Positions 10,660 to 20,798 of a DNA stretch of 64,000 nt are shown one piece after another; position 1 is the first letter of the stretch; the number at the start of each line of letters is the position of its first letter. Made by a program: the position numbers and the translations under genes. The stretch spans positions 1 through 64,000 of the forward strand of contig PBSL01000041.1 in assembly GCA_002726205.1 (NCBI GenBank), given 5' to 3'. Below the pieces are notes generated by a model, which was given only the letters and a program-made list of their open reading frames with translations, did not search any database and had not been told where the DNA came from. This DNA is from Planctomycetaceae bacterium. Its GTDB lineage: Bacteria; Planctomycetota; Planctomycetia; Planctomycetales; Planctomycetaceae.

Positions 10660-11955
10660 ATGACAGCCATAACCGGTTTTTCCGTTCGCGACGTCCGGTT
10701 TCCGACATCCCGGCACCTGGATGGTTCCGATGCCATGAATCCCGACCCGGATTATTCCGCGGCGGTGGTGGTGCTGGAGACAGATTCCCGCGACGGGCTC
10801 GCCGGTCACGGCATGGCCTTCACGATCGGCCGCGGCAACGATCTGTGTTGCCGCGCGATCGAGGCCGTGGCACCCAAGGTCGTCGGGCTGACACTCGAGG
10901 AAATCACAGCTGACATGGCCGGTTACTGGCGTCGGCTGACCGGGGACAGCCAGTTGCGATGGATCGGTCCCGAGAAGGGCAGCGTTCACATGGCGACCGC
11001 CGCGGTCGTCAACGCAACCTGGGATCTCTGGGGCAAGAGCCGCGGCCTGCCGGTCTGGCAACTGGTCAGCGAATTGACGCCCGCCGAGCAGGTCGGGCTG
11101 ATCGATTTCCGTTACATCACCGATGCCCTGACGCCCGACCAGGCCCTGGAGATTCTGGAAAGGCACGCGCCGACCCGGCAGGAACGAATCGACGAGATGC
11201 TCGAACGCGGCTTCCCCTCCTACACCACGTCGGCTGGCTGGCTGGGCTATCCCGACGACAAGCTGCGACGCCTGTGCCGGGAGATGGGAGAACGGGGCTG
11301 GACGCACTTCAAGATCAAGGTCGGGGCCAGTCTCGAGGACGACATCCGCCGCTGCCGGATTGTTCGAGAGGAAATCGGTCCGGATCGACGGCTGATGCTC
11401 GATGCCAACCAGGTGTGGGATGTGCCCGACGCGATCACCTGGATGGAATCACTGGCCGAATTCGATCCGTGGTTCATCGAGGAACCGACCAGTCCCGATG
11501 ACATCCTCGGTTACGCCGCGATTGCCAGGGCCGTGGCACCGATCAAGGTGGCCGGGGGCGAGGCCTGTCAGAACCGGGTGACCTTCAAGCAGTTGATGCA
11601 GTCCGGCGGCCTGGGTGTCTGCCAGATCGACAGCTGCCGACTCGGGGGGGTCAACGAGGTACTCGCCGTGCAATTGCTGGCGGCGCAGTTCGATATTCCC
11701 GTCTGTCCGCACGCCGGGGGCGTGGGGCTGTGCGAGCACGTTCAGCACCTGGCACTGATCGATTACATCTGCATCGGTGCGTCGCTGGAAGATCGGTTGG
11801 CCGAGTACTCCGACCATCTCCACGAACATTTCATCGACGAGATCGTCATGAGAGACGGATGTTACATGCCCCCGCAGGCGGCCGGGTACAGCACCGAGAT
11901 GAAACCCGAATCGCTGGACGAGTTTGAATTTCCCGATGGGCCGGCCTGGCAATAA
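10660..11955 (+). CDS. L-fuconate dehydratase (enolase superfamily)
   Basis: A 431-residue enolase-superfamily protein closely resembling L-fuconate dehydratase / human ENOSF1. The start MTAITGFSVRDVRFPTS and DGSDAMNPDPDYSAA are characteristic of that family. The barrel carries the KIK motif (HFKIKVG), metal ligands in MLDANQVWD, FIEEPTSPDD and GGEACQNR, and the general-acid/base histidine in VCPHAGGVGLCE. The reaction would be removal of water from L-fuconate to 2-keto-3-deoxy-L-fuconate in fucose breakdown. The ATG at 10660 is chosen because upstream in-frame sequence has no family similarity. No other fucose pathway gene is adjacent, so substrate is by family only. Confidence 0.9.
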   Translation: MTAITGFSVRDVRFPTSRHLDGSDAMNPDPDYSAAVVVLETDSRDGLAGHGMAFTIGRGNDLCCRAIEAVAPKVVGLTLEEITADMAGYWRRLTGDSQLRWIGPEKGSVHMATAAVVNATWDLWGKSRGLPVWQLVSELTPAEQVGLIDFRYITDALTPDQALEILERHAPTRQERIDEMLERGFPSYTTSAGWLGYPDDKLRRLCREMGERGWTHFKIKVGASLEDDIRRCRIVREEIGPDRRLMLDANQVWDVPDAITWMESLAEFDPWFIEEPTSPDDILGYAAIARAVAPIKVAGGEACQNRVTFKQLMQSGGLGVCQIDSCRLGGVNEVLAVQLLAAQFDIPVCPHAGGVGLCEHVQHLALIDYICIGASLEDRLAEYSDHLHEHFIDEIVMRDGCYMPPQAAGYSTEMKPESLDEFEFPDGPAWQ

Positions 11956-12008
11956 TCCCCGGGTTTCCCGAGCAGGCACCAGTTGTTTCCGCAACCGGAG
12001 TGATTCCG

Positions 12009-14591
12009 ATGTCCCGTTTTCCGACGCTTCTGGTCCTGCTCACGTTGTCGGTGGCTGCTTGCGACCGTGCCCGGGCCCAGGCCCCGCCGGCTTCTGCCGG
12101 CGACCAGGCAACACCGCTGCGTACCGCCGGCGACCGGCCTGTTGATGTCCGCCATATCAAGCTCGATCTGGCTGTCGACCTGAAGGGACGTCGGATCGTC
12201 GGCACGGCAACGTTGGAACTGACCACGCTCAGGCCACTTTCGGTCATACGGCTTGACGCGGTCAACCACCAGATTGATCGTGTCCGGGGAACCCGGGGCA
12301 CTGCGAAGACCGGGGAACTGAGATTCGAGAACACCGATCGGGAACTCTTCGTGCACCTGCCGGGGGCGGCGGCGGCCGGAGAGAACTGGCGAGTCGAGGT
12401 GGACTACTCGATCACCCAGCCCATTACCGGTCTGCACTTCTTTGGTCCCAGCAAGCAGGTTCCCGACCAGCCACTGATGGCCTGGAGTCACGGCGAGCCG
12501 ATTTCCAACCGGTACTGGTTCCCGTCGCAGGATCACCCGGCCGAGCGGCAGTCCTCGGAGATCATTGCCACGGTGCCGGCCGGCATGGAGTGTCTTTCCA
12601 ACGGGCGGTTGCTCTCGCGTGAAAAACAGCCCGACGGCAAGGTGAAGTTCCACTGGAAGCAGGAAAAACCTCACGTCAGCTACCTGGTCACGCTCGTCGT
12701 TGGCAAGTTCTCGGTGACCCGCAGGAAGTGGCGGGATCGACCGGTGCTGTTCTACGTTCCGCCGGACCGGGCGGCCGACACCGAGCGGACGTTCGGACGG
12801 ACCGTCGAGATGCTTGATTTCTTCAGCGAGCGGTTCGGGATCGAGTACCCGTGGGAGAAGTACGCCCAGGTGGTGGTCGACCAGTTCACCGCCGGCGGGA
12901 TGGAGAACACCAGTGCCACGACGCTTTATCGCGGCGTGATGCACGACGACCGCGCGATTCTCGACAGCACGCCCGATCGCCTGATCGCTCACGAACTCGG
13001 CCACCAGTGGTGGGGCGACCTGGTCACCTGCCGTGACTGGAGCCACCTGTGGCTGAACGAGGGGTTTGCGACCTACAGCGAGGTGTTGTGGTACGAGCAT
13101 AAGCTGGGCAGGGACGAGGCCGATTACCTGTTGTATTCCAAGAGCGGTTCGGGCCGGTCGGGCGGGACACTGACACGACCGATCGTCGATCGCCGCTATC
13201 CCTCGCCGCGTAACATGTTCGATTCGCGGGCCTATCCCAAGGCCGGCTGGGTCCTGCACATGCTCAGGCATCGCGTTGGCGATGACGCGTTTTTTCGGGC
13301 CCTGAAACGTTGGGGGACCGTCTATTCCTACCAGGTTGCCGAGACATCGGACCTGCGAAAGATCTTCGAACGCCTGTTGGGCCATTCGCTGGAACGCTTC
13401 TTCTACGACTGGACCGAAAGGCCCGCCCACCCGGTCCTGACCGTTTCCAGCCGCTACGACGCCGACAGGAAACAGGTTCGCGTCGAGGTGACCCAGGACC
13501 AGGATGGCGAGCCCTTCGCGTTACCGTTGACTGTCTCGTTTGCCGTGCCGGGTCGATCCGAACCGGTGAGGCTGGATCTGGCGGTGACCGAGAAGCGACA
13601 ACTGGTCTTTGTGCCGGTAGCGGCGCGACCGACGCTGGTGCGAGTCGATCCCGAGTTTTCTCTGCTGGCCGAGGTGAAGGAGAAGAAGGTCCGTGGCTGG
13701 TGGGTGGCGCAGTTGAAGAACGCCCCGCGGGTGCCCGAGCGATTGCGGGCGGTGGCCCACTTCGCCCCGAGCCGCAAAACGGCCGACCGCAAGCTGCTAG
13801 TCGAGACGCTTGCCGGTGACACGTTCTACGGCGTTCGCCTGGCAGCGGCGGCAGCCCTGGGCCGCGTCGCCGACGACCTGTCGCGTGAGGCCCTGTTGGC
13901 GGCGCTGCAACAGAAGAACCCCCGCGTTCGCTCGGCCGCGGCGGCGGCACTGGGTTCGTTCAGCAAGAACGCTGCCGTGGTCAAGGTGCTCGAGACCGCC
14001 TGGGCCGATGGCGATCCGAGCTACAAGGTTGAAGCCGCGGTCCTGAGATCGCTGGCCCGGATCCGCACGCTGCCGCTGAAAACCCTGGAAGAGGCACTCG
14101 CCCGGGATTCGCATCGCGAGGCGATTCGCACGGCGGCCCTGGGGGCGTTGAGACGTCGCCAGGAGCCCCGCTCGGTCGAGATCCTGCTCGAGTGGACCGG
14201 GCCCGATCGTCCCCGGCGGTGCCGGATCGCCGCGATTGCCGCACTCGGTGAGCGAGTGATCCGGGTGGCGACACCCCCGGCGGTGGCCGCGAAGGTCATC
14301 AAACGGCTGACCGATCTGCTGCGGTCAGCGGGGCCGCGGATCCGCGCCGCGGCGTTGCAGGCGATGCGGCGGATGGGCGGGTCGGCGAAGGCGGCCGAGA
14401 AGGTGGTGGCGAGTCTGGCCGAGCACGATCCGGAGGGCCGGGTGCGGACGGCCGCCCGCGATGCGCTCAAGGCCCTGCAAAAAGAAAAGACCGCCTCGGC
14501 GGAACTGGACCGGTTGCGGGGCGAACTGGATTCGCTGCAGAAGCGGAACCGGGACCTGGCCGATCGCCTGAAGAAACTGGAAGCGAAATAA
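12009..14591 (+). CDS. M1 family metallopeptidase lipoprotein with HEAT repeats and C-terminal coiled coil
   Basis: An 860-residue protein. A hydrophobic leader ending in the lipobox VAAC suggests a lipoprotein. An M1 aminopeptidase-like N-domain (about 30-240) is followed by the catalytic domain with GGMEN (about 297) and the zinc site HELGHQWWGD (H328, E329, H332) plus NEGF Glu351. The catalytic-tyrosine region (RAYPKAGWVLHML) is present. From about 560 onward there are HEAT-like helical repeats (alanine-rich, DRKLLVETLAGD...), and the last 40 residues (LDRLRGELDSLQKRN) form a coiled coil. ATG 12009 is preferred over the GTG at 12000 because GGAG lies 8 bases before it. The HEAT/coiled-coil tail suggests it binds a partner. 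Confidence 0.88.
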   Translation: MSRFPTLLVLLTLSVAACDRARAQAPPASAGDQATPLRTAGDRPVDVRHIKLDLAVDLKGRRIVGTATLELTTLRPLSVIRLDAVNHQIDRVRGTRGTAKTGELRFENTDRELFVHLPGAAAAGENWRVEVDYSITQPITGLHFFGPSKQVPDQPLMAWSHGEPISNRYWFPSQDHPAERQSSEIIATVPAGMECLSNGRLLSREKQPDGKVKFHWKQEKPHVSYLVTLVVGKFSVTRRKWRDRPVLFYVPPDRAADTERTFGRTVEMLDFFSERFGIEYPWEKYAQVVVDQFTAGGMENTSATTLYRGVMHDDRAILDSTPDRLIAHELGHQWWGDLVTCRDWSHLWLNEGFATYSEVLWYEHKLGRDEADYLLYSKSGSGRSGGTLTRPIVDRRYPSPRNMFDSRAYPKAGWVLHMLRHRVGDDAFFRALKRWGTVYSYQVAETSDLRKIFERLLGHSLERFFYDWTERPAHPVLTVSSRYDADRKQVRVEVTQDQDGEPFALPLTVSFAVPGRSEPVRLDLAVTEKRQLVFVPVAARPTLVRVDPEFSLLAEVKEKKVRGWWVAQLKNAPRVPERLRAVAHFAPSRKTADRKLLVETLAGDTFYGVRLAAAAALGRVADDLSREALLAALQQKNPRVRSAAAAALGSFSKNAAVVKVLETAWADGDPSYKVEAAVLRSLARIRTLPLKTLEEALARDSHREAIRTAALGALRRRQEPRSVEILLEWTGPDRPRRCRIAAIAALGERVIRVATPPAVAAKVIKRLTDLLRSAGPRIRAAALQAMRRMGGSAKAAEKVVASLAEHDPEGRVRTAARDALKALQKEKTASAELDRLRGELDSLQKRNRDLADRLKKLEAK

Positions 14592-14607
14592 CACGCCCCG
14601 GCTGCCG

Positions 14608-15621
14608 CTAGCCTTTCTTGACCTTCTCGGTCATCCGACTGATCCGTACCACACCGTCGTAGTGCGCAGTGGCCAGGTGGAGACGATCAGGCGAGAGGTG
14701 CAGGTCGCGGGCCGAGTCCTTCATCTTGATCTGGTGGAACTCGTTGGCCTCGCCTTTTTTCCAGAAGTAGAGGAAGCCGCCACCGGGCCCACCGGCCGCA
14801 CCAATCGTGACACCGGCCGGGTGCAACGCCAGTCCCCAGGCCACCGCCTTGGGCTTGGCCTTGGCCACGTGCTTGGCCGTCTCCTTGCCGCTCTTCCAGT
14901 CGAAGATCACCACCGACGGGTTGCCGACGCAGGCGAACGCGTTGGTGACGTTGGTGATCCCGCTGACGGCCAGTTGCTTGCCGTCGTCGCTGAAGTCGAT
15001 CGCGCGGATGCCGCCGATGTCGGCCTTGAAGCCACCGTCGTACTTGTAGAGTGACTTGGCCTGGTAGCGGCGCCCCGGCTTGCCGCTGGCCGTCTCCCAC
15101 TCGAACAGGTGGCACTTCAGGTCACCACTGATCAGCCGGCTGCCGTCGGGGTGAAACGCCACGTTGTAGACGTGGTGCTGGTGGCCCGGCATTGTCCGCA
15201 CCGGCGAACCGTCGGCCATTTTCCAGAGCTTGACCAGCTTGTCGTTGCCGACACTGGCCAGCAATGTGCCATCGGGGCTGACGGCGATGGCACGGACCCA
15301 CCCCCGATGTGCCTCGATGCTGCGCAGCGGTTTGGGCGTGTCGGCGGCGGTCGACCACCAGACCAGCCGGCCGTCGAAACCGGCGGTGATCACCTGGCTG
15401 CCGTCTGGCGAGAAGGCGATCCCGCGGACCCAGGCGTCGGTTCCCTGCAGGGCGACCTTCTTGTTCTGCTTCATGTCCCACCGCCAGACCTGATAGTCCT
15501 GGGCCCCGTAGAACACGTACCGTCCCGACGGGTCGAACCGGCAGGAAATCAACGGGTTGCCGTGCTTGAGTTCCTGGACAACGTGGGTCTTGGTGGCGTT
15601 GAAGCCGGCGGGGACTGCCAT
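14608..15621 (-). CDS. WD40 repeat protein (cytoplasmic, one propeller)
   Basis: A 337-residue protein with about seven WD40 blades. Clear ones include GIAFSPDGSQVITAGFDGRLVWW, split here as AFSPDG...DGRLVWW, and AVSPDG...NDKLVKLW. No signal peptide is seen, so a cytoplasmic scaffold role is likely. It begins 159 bases from the divergent cytochrome gene at 15781 and ends 16 bases from the convergent M1 peptidase gene. Binding partner unknown. Confidence 0.85.
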   Translation of the reverse strand: MAVPAGFNATKTHVVQELKHGNPLISCRFDPSGRYVFYGAQDYQVWRWDMKQNKKVALQGTDAWVRGIAFSPDGSQVITAGFDGRLVWWSTAADTPKPLRSIEAHRGWVRAIAVSPDGTLLASVGNDKLVKLWKMADGSPVRTMPGHQHHVYNVAFHPDGSRLISGDLKCHLFEWETASGKPGRRYQAKSLYKYDGGFKADIGGIRAIDFSDDGKQLAVSGITNVTNAFACVGNPSVVIFDWKSGKETAKHVAKAKPKAVAWGLALHPAGVTIGAAGGPGGGFLYFWKKGEANEFHQIKMKDSARDLHLSPDRLHLATAHYDGVVRISRMTEKVKKG

Positions 15622-15768
15622 GGGGACTGCACGCTCGAGGATGTCGGGGTGGAGACTCCATTGTCACCGTGTTGCCGGGGAGGATCAACACAGGATTCCA
15701 GCGGCAGGGGACGGCCGTGACCGTGGAGCCGCCAGACAAGGCGATTTCGCTCCACCGACACAGTCCGT

Positions 15769-15774
15769 TATAAT
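15769..15774 (+). promoter_or_regulatory. Candidate -10 box giving a leaderless mRNA
   Basis: A perfect TATAAT ends 6 bases before the ATG at 15781, so transcription would start at or within a base or two of the start codon. No Shine-Dalgarno sequence is present in the short gap (GCCGAT). The upstream -35 region (TTCGCT around 15746-15751, 17-base spacing) is weak. Confidence 0.5.
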
Positions 15775-15780
15775 GCCGAT

Positions 15781-18700
15781 ATGAAACGCATCACCCTTGC
15801 CCTGCTGATCCTGGGGACCGCATCGGCGGCCCTGGCTGCTGATCCACCGACGAGGTTCTCGGCAGCCCAGCTCGAGCACTTCGAGAAGGCAATCCGTCCG
15901 CTGCTTGTGAAACGATGTTTCAGCTGTCACAGCGACCGGGCCAAGAAGCTCAAGGCCGGGTTGAAACTCGACACCCGCCAGCGGGCGTTGACCGGCGGTG
16001 ACACCGGTGCCGCGCTGGTGCCCGGGAGTCCCGACAAGAGCCTGCTGGTCCAGGCGATCCGCTACGACGGTGATTACAAGATGCCCCCGGCCGGGAAGCT
16101 GCCGCCGGAGGAGATCCGCTTGCTGACCGAGTGGGTTCGTGGAGGCGCGGCCTGGCCGGCCGGAGGTGACTCCAGGGCCGCTGGTCCCGATGCCCGGTTT
16201 GATCTCCAGACCCGCCGCAAGGCGCACTGGGCCTGGCAGCAGGTCCGGGTCGTTCCGCCGGTCGACTTGCCCGAGGGAACAGCTGCCGAGGTGGCGGCGT
16301 GGCCGACGTCGATGATCGACCGCTATATCCTCGAAAAACTCGTTGCCGAGAAACTGGCTCCGGCCGGCGATGCCCAAAGAACGACGTGGCTCAGGCGAAT
16401 CACCTACGACCTGACCGGGCTGCCTTCGACCCCGGGGGAACTCGATGCTTTTCTCGGCGACAAGACCGCCGGGGCTTTCGAGCGGGTGGCCGACCGGTTG
16501 CTGGCCAGCAAGAGGTTTGGCGAGCACTGGGCGCGGCACTGGCTGGACCTGGTTCGCTTTGCCGAGTCGCGGGGCCACGAGTCGGACTTCGTGACACCCA
16601 ATGCCTGGGAGTACAGGGACTACGTCATCCGGGCATTGAATGCCGATGTGCCCTATGACCTGTTCGTCGTCGAGCACATTGCCGGCGACCTGCTGCCTCG
16701 TCCTCGTCGCCATCCCGAGCAGGGATTCGGCGAGTCGGTGCTGGGGACCGGCTTCTGGTTCCTCGGCGAGTGGTGCCATTCGCCGGTGGATATCCGCCAG
16801 GACGAGTCCGACCGGCATGACAACATGCTCGATGTCTTCGGCAAGACCTTCCTGGGACTGACGATTGGGTGCGCCCGTTGTCATGAACACAAGTTCGATG
16901 CGATCTCGCAGGAGGACTACTATGCCCTGACCGGGTACCTCCGCAGTTCCGGTTTCCGGCTGGTCCGCTACGAGACGATTGATCACAACCGCAAGGTTGC
17001 CCGTCAACTGGCCAAGTTTCGCAGGCAGGCCCACTACCGCTTGCTCGAGGCGGTGCTGGCGGGGGTGACGCCCGGCCTGGTCGATTTCCCTGCCTACCTG
17101 CTGGCCGCTCACGGTGTGATCGCAAAGGCAAAGACCGGCGATGGCGAGGCCCTGATTGCTGCGGCGAATGCCCGCAAGCTGGATGTTTCCCGGTTGAAGC
17201 GCCTGATTGTCCACCTGGCGGCGGCCGAGAAGAACCCCGACGATCTGCTGCACGCCTGGGCTCTGCTTTCTCGAAAAGCCGTGCAGCCGACACCCGCCGC
17301 CGTCGGTGCCGTGCTCGACCCGCTCAGAAAGGCGTGGACCGCGAGACGTTCTGCCGCAGCGGCGGCGGTTGGCAACGCGCGGGTGCTTGTTGACTTCAAC
17401 GCCTTGTCAGGTCGCCGCTGGCGGCAGGATGGAGCCTCGTTCCGTACCGGCCCGGTCCGGCCCGGCGACCTGGTGACAACCCAGAACCCGGCACGACCGA
17501 TTGCCTCGGTCCGTACCCGGGGCGGGGCGGCCTGGGATGCGGCGTTTTCCGGACTCACGTTGACCGGGGGAACCGAGAATGAAAACGGGCGGCTCAGCGG
17601 CTGGGTCCGCGGGGGGCGGACGTTCCGCACGCCGACCTTCGCGTTGAAGACCGGTCGGCTGTGGTACCTGGTGGCCGGCGGCGGCCACTCGTTTGCGTCG
17701 GTCGATTCTCACCGCCTGCTGCACGGTCCGCTGCACGGCGAAACCGTTCATGCCTGGGACGCGGGAAACAGCCGGCCCCGCTGGGTCGGGCACAACCTGT
17801 CCCGCTTTGCCGGCCACCGGATTCACCTGGAGTTTTCGCCCCGGGGAGACAAGCCGCTGGAGTTGTACCAGGTGGTCGAGTCGGATCGGCCACCGGCGGA
17901 TCCCTTTGGTGCGGACATGATCGAGGCGCTGGCGAGTCGTCTGGACGCGAAACACGTGACCACCATCGATCAGGCCGCTGCCGCCACGGCCGCGATGATG
18001 AAAGCCGCCATCGCCTGGTCGGAGGAACCTGCGCCGACGCAGGCAACGGCCCAGTCGGCCGTTCTCGATTGGCTGGTACGGCACGTGTCGCTGATGGCGG
18101 CCAATCCCCGGGCGTCGGAGGCCAGGGTGGCGCGGGCTTGCGAGGCGTTGATTGCCGGGGAGAAGCGGCTGAAGGCACAGGTGAAAAAATCGTCGCGTCT
18201 GGCGATGGCGATGTGGGATGGGTCGGCGGAAAATGAACAGCTGTTCATTCGGGGCAGCCACCGGCGACGAGGCAAGACGATCCCGCGACGGTTGCTGACG
18301 GCCCTGGGCGGTCAGGTGACCAAGGCGACTGAACCCGGCAGTGGTCGCCTTGGCCTGGCGGTCTCGATGGTCGATTCGAAGAACCCGCTGGTGGCCCGGG
18401 TCATGGTCAACCGACTCTGGCATCACCTCTTTGGTCGAGGACTGGTTGCCACCGTCGACAATTTCGGTGTCCAGGGTGGCCGACCCTCGCATCCGAAACT
18501 GCTCGATTGGCTCGCCGACCGATTCGTCCGCAATCGCTGGAAGATCAAGTCGATGATCCGGCTGATGGTCCTGTCGCGGACCTACCGGATGTCGAGCCAG
18601 GCCGGTCGGGAAGCCCTGGCGGCTGATCCTGCCAACAACTGGCTGCACAGCATGAGAATGCGGCGGTTGTCGGGCGAGGCCATTCGCGACGCGATGCTGA

Positions 18701-19221
18701 AGATCTCCGGTCGCCTCGATTCGGCTTACCTGGGCAAGAGTGTGCCGGTTTATCTTTCCGAGCACATGATCGGTCGGGGACGACCCAAGAGCGGGCCGAT
18801 GGACGGGAAGGGACGCCGCACGATCTACATCGGTGTTCGCCGCAACTTCCTTTCACCGCTGATGCTCGCCTTCGACACGCCCCAGCCCTTCTCCACGGTT
18901 GGACGTCGCACCCGTTCGAATGTGCCGGCGCAGGCGTTGATCCTGATGAACGACCCGTTCGTGATCTCTCAATCCAAGGCGTGGGCCCGGCGGTTGCTGG
19001 ATCGCAAGGGCCTGGACACCTCCGAACGCATCAACGTGGCCTACCGGGAGGCCTTCGGTCATCGGCCCGATGACAAGGAACGTGCAGTAGCGCGGGGATT
19101 CCTGCTCGAGCAGGGTCGGCGTTACGGACTGACCGATGATCGGGGCGAGACCGACCCGAAGACCTGGAGCGACCTGTGCCATGTGATGTTCAACGCCAAG
19201 GAGTTCATTTTCATCAATTGA
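15781..19221 (+). CDS. Planctomycete cytochrome-like DUF1549/DUF1553 protein
   Basis: An 1146-residue exported protein with signal peptide (ends near residue 20), a PSCyt1 cytochrome-like domain with CFSCH at 46-50, then DUF1549 (about 165-375) ending in a second CXXCH, GCARCHEHKFD. A long middle section (about 380-850), partly beta-sandwich-like, separates it from DUF1553 (about 855-1120). Function of the family is not established; these proteins are linked by genome context to polysaccharide use. The next gene, 93 bases downstream, is a DUF1501 protein, the usual partner. The ATG has no ribosome-binding site and a TATAAT just upstream. Confidence 0.93.
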   Translation: MKRITLALLILGTASAALAADPPTRFSAAQLEHFEKAIRPLLVKRCFSCHSDRAKKLKAGLKLDTRQRALTGGDTGAALVPGSPDKSLLVQAIRYDGDYKMPPAGKLPPEEIRLLTEWVRGGAAWPAGGDSRAAGPDARFDLQTRRKAHWAWQQVRVVPPVDLPEGTAAEVAAWPTSMIDRYILEKLVAEKLAPAGDAQRTTWLRRITYDLTGLPSTPGELDAFLGDKTAGAFERVADRLLASKRFGEHWARHWLDLVRFAESRGHESDFVTPNAWEYRDYVIRALNADVPYDLFVVEHIAGDLLPRPRRHPEQGFGESVLGTGFWFLGEWCHSPVDIRQDESDRHDNMLDVFGKTFLGLTIGCARCHEHKFDAISQEDYYALTGYLRSSGFRLVRYETIDHNRKVARQLAKFRRQAHYRLLEAVLAGVTPGLVDFPAYLLAAHGVIAKAKTGDGEALIAAANARKLDVSRLKRLIVHLAAAEKNPDDLLHAWALLSRKAVQPTPAAVGAVLDPLRKAWTARRSAAAAAVGNARVLVDFNALSGRRWRQDGASFRTGPVRPGDLVTTQNPARPIASVRTRGGAAWDAAFSGLTLTGGTENENGRLSGWVRGGRTFRTPTFALKTGRLWYLVAGGGHSFASVDSHRLLHGPLHGETVHAWDAGNSRPRWVGHNLSRFAGHRIHLEFSPRGDKPLELYQVVESDRPPADPFGADMIEALASRLDAKHVTTIDQAAAATAAMMKAAIAWSEEPAPTQATAQSAVLDWLVRHVSLMAANPRASEARVARACEALIAGEKRLKAQVKKSSRLAMAMWDGSAENEQLFIRGSHRRRGKTIPRRLLTALGGQVTKATEPGSGRLGLAVSMVDSKNPLVARVMVNRLWHHLFGRGLVATVDNFGVQGGRPSHPKLLDWLADRFVRNRWKIKSMIRLMVLSRTYRMSSQAGREALAADPANNWLHSMRMRRLSGEAIRDAMLKISGRLDSAYLGKSVPVYLSEHMIGRGRPKSGPMDGKGRRTIYIGVRRNFLSPLMLAFDTPQPFSTVGRRTRSNVPAQALILMNDPFVISQSKAWARRLLDRKGLDTSERINVAYREAFGHRPDDKERAVARGFLLEQGRRYGLTDDRGETDPKTWSDLCHVMFNAKEFIFIN

Positions 19222-19314
19222 TCGTCGTGTCGCAGCCTGGCCGATGAAACTGAGGACGACGGTCAAACCCGCAGGAGATGTTTCCGTGATCCTGATCCAA
19301 GGACCTGCAGCAAG

Positions 19315-20745
19315 ATGAACCATTGTCACCGATTCCTGCCGCGTCCGATGACGCGACGCGAGATGTTGATGCAGGCCGCCCAGGGATTTGGCGGCGTGGC
19401 CCTGGCCGGAATGCTGGCGGCCGAAACGGCCAGGGCGGCCGGGACACACCTGGTTGCCAGGGAAACGCACTTCCCGGCCAGGGCCAAGCGGGTCATTTTC
19501 CTGTACATGGACGGGGGACCGTCGCAGGTCGATTCGTTCGATCCCAAGCCGGCACTGGCAAAGTTCAACGGGCAGGATCCGCACCGGGTCTTCAAGGTCG
19601 AGCCCACGCAGTTCAACAACATCGGCAAGGTGCTGCAGTCGCCCTGGAAGTTCAAGCGGTACGGCCAAAGCGGTCTGCCGATCAGTGACCTGTTCCCGAC
19701 GATCGGTCGCGACTGTGCCGATGACCTGTGCGTGATTCGCTCGATGGTGGCCCTGTTCTCCGAGCACACCAACGCCAACTACCTGTTGCACACCGGCAGC
19801 GGGTTGCAGGGGCGACCGGCACATGGATCGTGGGTCTCCTACGGCCTGGGCAACGAGTGCCAGAACCTGCCGGCCTACGTGGTACTCAACGGCGGCCTGA
19901 TTCCTTCCGGCGGCCTCGACAACTTCGGCAGCGGGTTTCTTCCCGCGACCTACCAGGGCTCGGTGTTTCGGCCGGGAAAGAACCCCGTGGCGAACATCAA
20001 CCCGCTGGAATCCAGGCCCGGATTGCAGGCGGCGAAACTCGAGTTGATGAGAAAACTCGATCGCACGTTGCTGGGCCGCATCGGCAGTGTTGACCAGGTG
20101 GAAAGCGCGATCGCCAACTACGAACTGGCCGCACGGATGCAACTGGCGGTGCCCGAATTGATGGACCTGCGGGACGAGACAAAAGCGACCCAGCAGCTTT
20201 ACGGCATGGACGATTCGTTTGCCAATACCCGCAAGTACGGGCAGTTGTGCCTGGTCGCCCGGCGGATGGTCGAACGCGGTGTACGGTTCATCGAGTTGAC
20301 CTGCACCGGCGGGAACGGGGACCGCTGGGATCAGCACTCCGGACTGGCCGACGGTCACACCAAGAACGCCCGGGCGATCGATCGGCCGGTTGCCGGGCTG
20401 ATCCGCGACCTGAAGCAACGCGGGCTGCTTGATGAGACCCTGGTCGTGTGGTGCGGCGAGTTCGGACGAACCCCGTTTGCCCAGGGGCGCAATGGCCGCG
20501 ATCACAACCCGTTTGGGTTCTCGATCTGGATGGCCGGTGGCGGTGTGCGCGGCGGCCACGTTCACGGGGCCACCGACGATTTCGGTTACCACGCGGTGCA
20601 GGACAAAGTCGAGATCCACGACCTGCACGCGACGATGTTGCACCTGTTGGGGATGGACCACAAGCGGCTGACCTATCGCTTCTCGAGCCGCGACATGCGG
20701 CTGACCGACGTTCACGGCCGGGTGGTGCCCGAGTTGCTCAGCTAG
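19315..20745 (+). CDS. DUF1501 Tat-exported protein
   Basis: A 476-residue DUF1501 protein. The N-terminus has a Tat-type signal (TRREMLMQAA followed by a hydrophobic stretch to about residue 41). The body has the DUF1501 hallmarks: VIFLYMDGGPSQVDSFDPKP, GSWVSYGLG, ETLVVWCGEFGRTPFAQ, GRDHNPFGFSIWMAGGGV, and DLHATMLHLLG. The fold is related to the alkaline phosphatase/sulfatase superfamily, but an activity is unproven. It follows the DUF1549/DUF1553 gene on the same strand, and both are probably exported. Confidence 0.94.
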   Translation: MNHCHRFLPRPMTRREMLMQAAQGFGGVALAGMLAAETARAAGTHLVARETHFPARAKRVIFLYMDGGPSQVDSFDPKPALAKFNGQDPHRVFKVEPTQFNNIGKVLQSPWKFKRYGQSGLPISDLFPTIGRDCADDLCVIRSMVALFSEHTNANYLLHTGSGLQGRPAHGSWVSYGLGNECQNLPAYVVLNGGLIPSGGLDNFGSGFLPATYQGSVFRPGKNPVANINPLESRPGLQAAKLELMRKLDRTLLGRIGSVDQVESAIANYELAARMQLAVPELMDLRDETKATQQLYGMDDSFANTRKYGQLCLVARRMVERGVRFIELTCTGGNGDRWDQHSGLADGHTKNARAIDRPVAGLIRDLKQRGLLDETLVVWCGEFGRTPFAQGRNGRDHNPFGFSIWMAGGGVRGGHVHGATDDFGYHAVQDKVEIHDLHATMLHLLGMDHKRLTYRFSSRDMRLTDVHGRVVPELLS

Positions 20746-20798
20746 TCGTCCTAGGGCGTTGTCCGCTCCGCCGTCACTCACAGGCCTGGCGACTGTGG

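Noticed and set aside
11862-13430. 522-codon minus frame opposite the M1 peptidase
   Set aside because: Antisense to a gene with intact catalytic motifs; no domain of its own.
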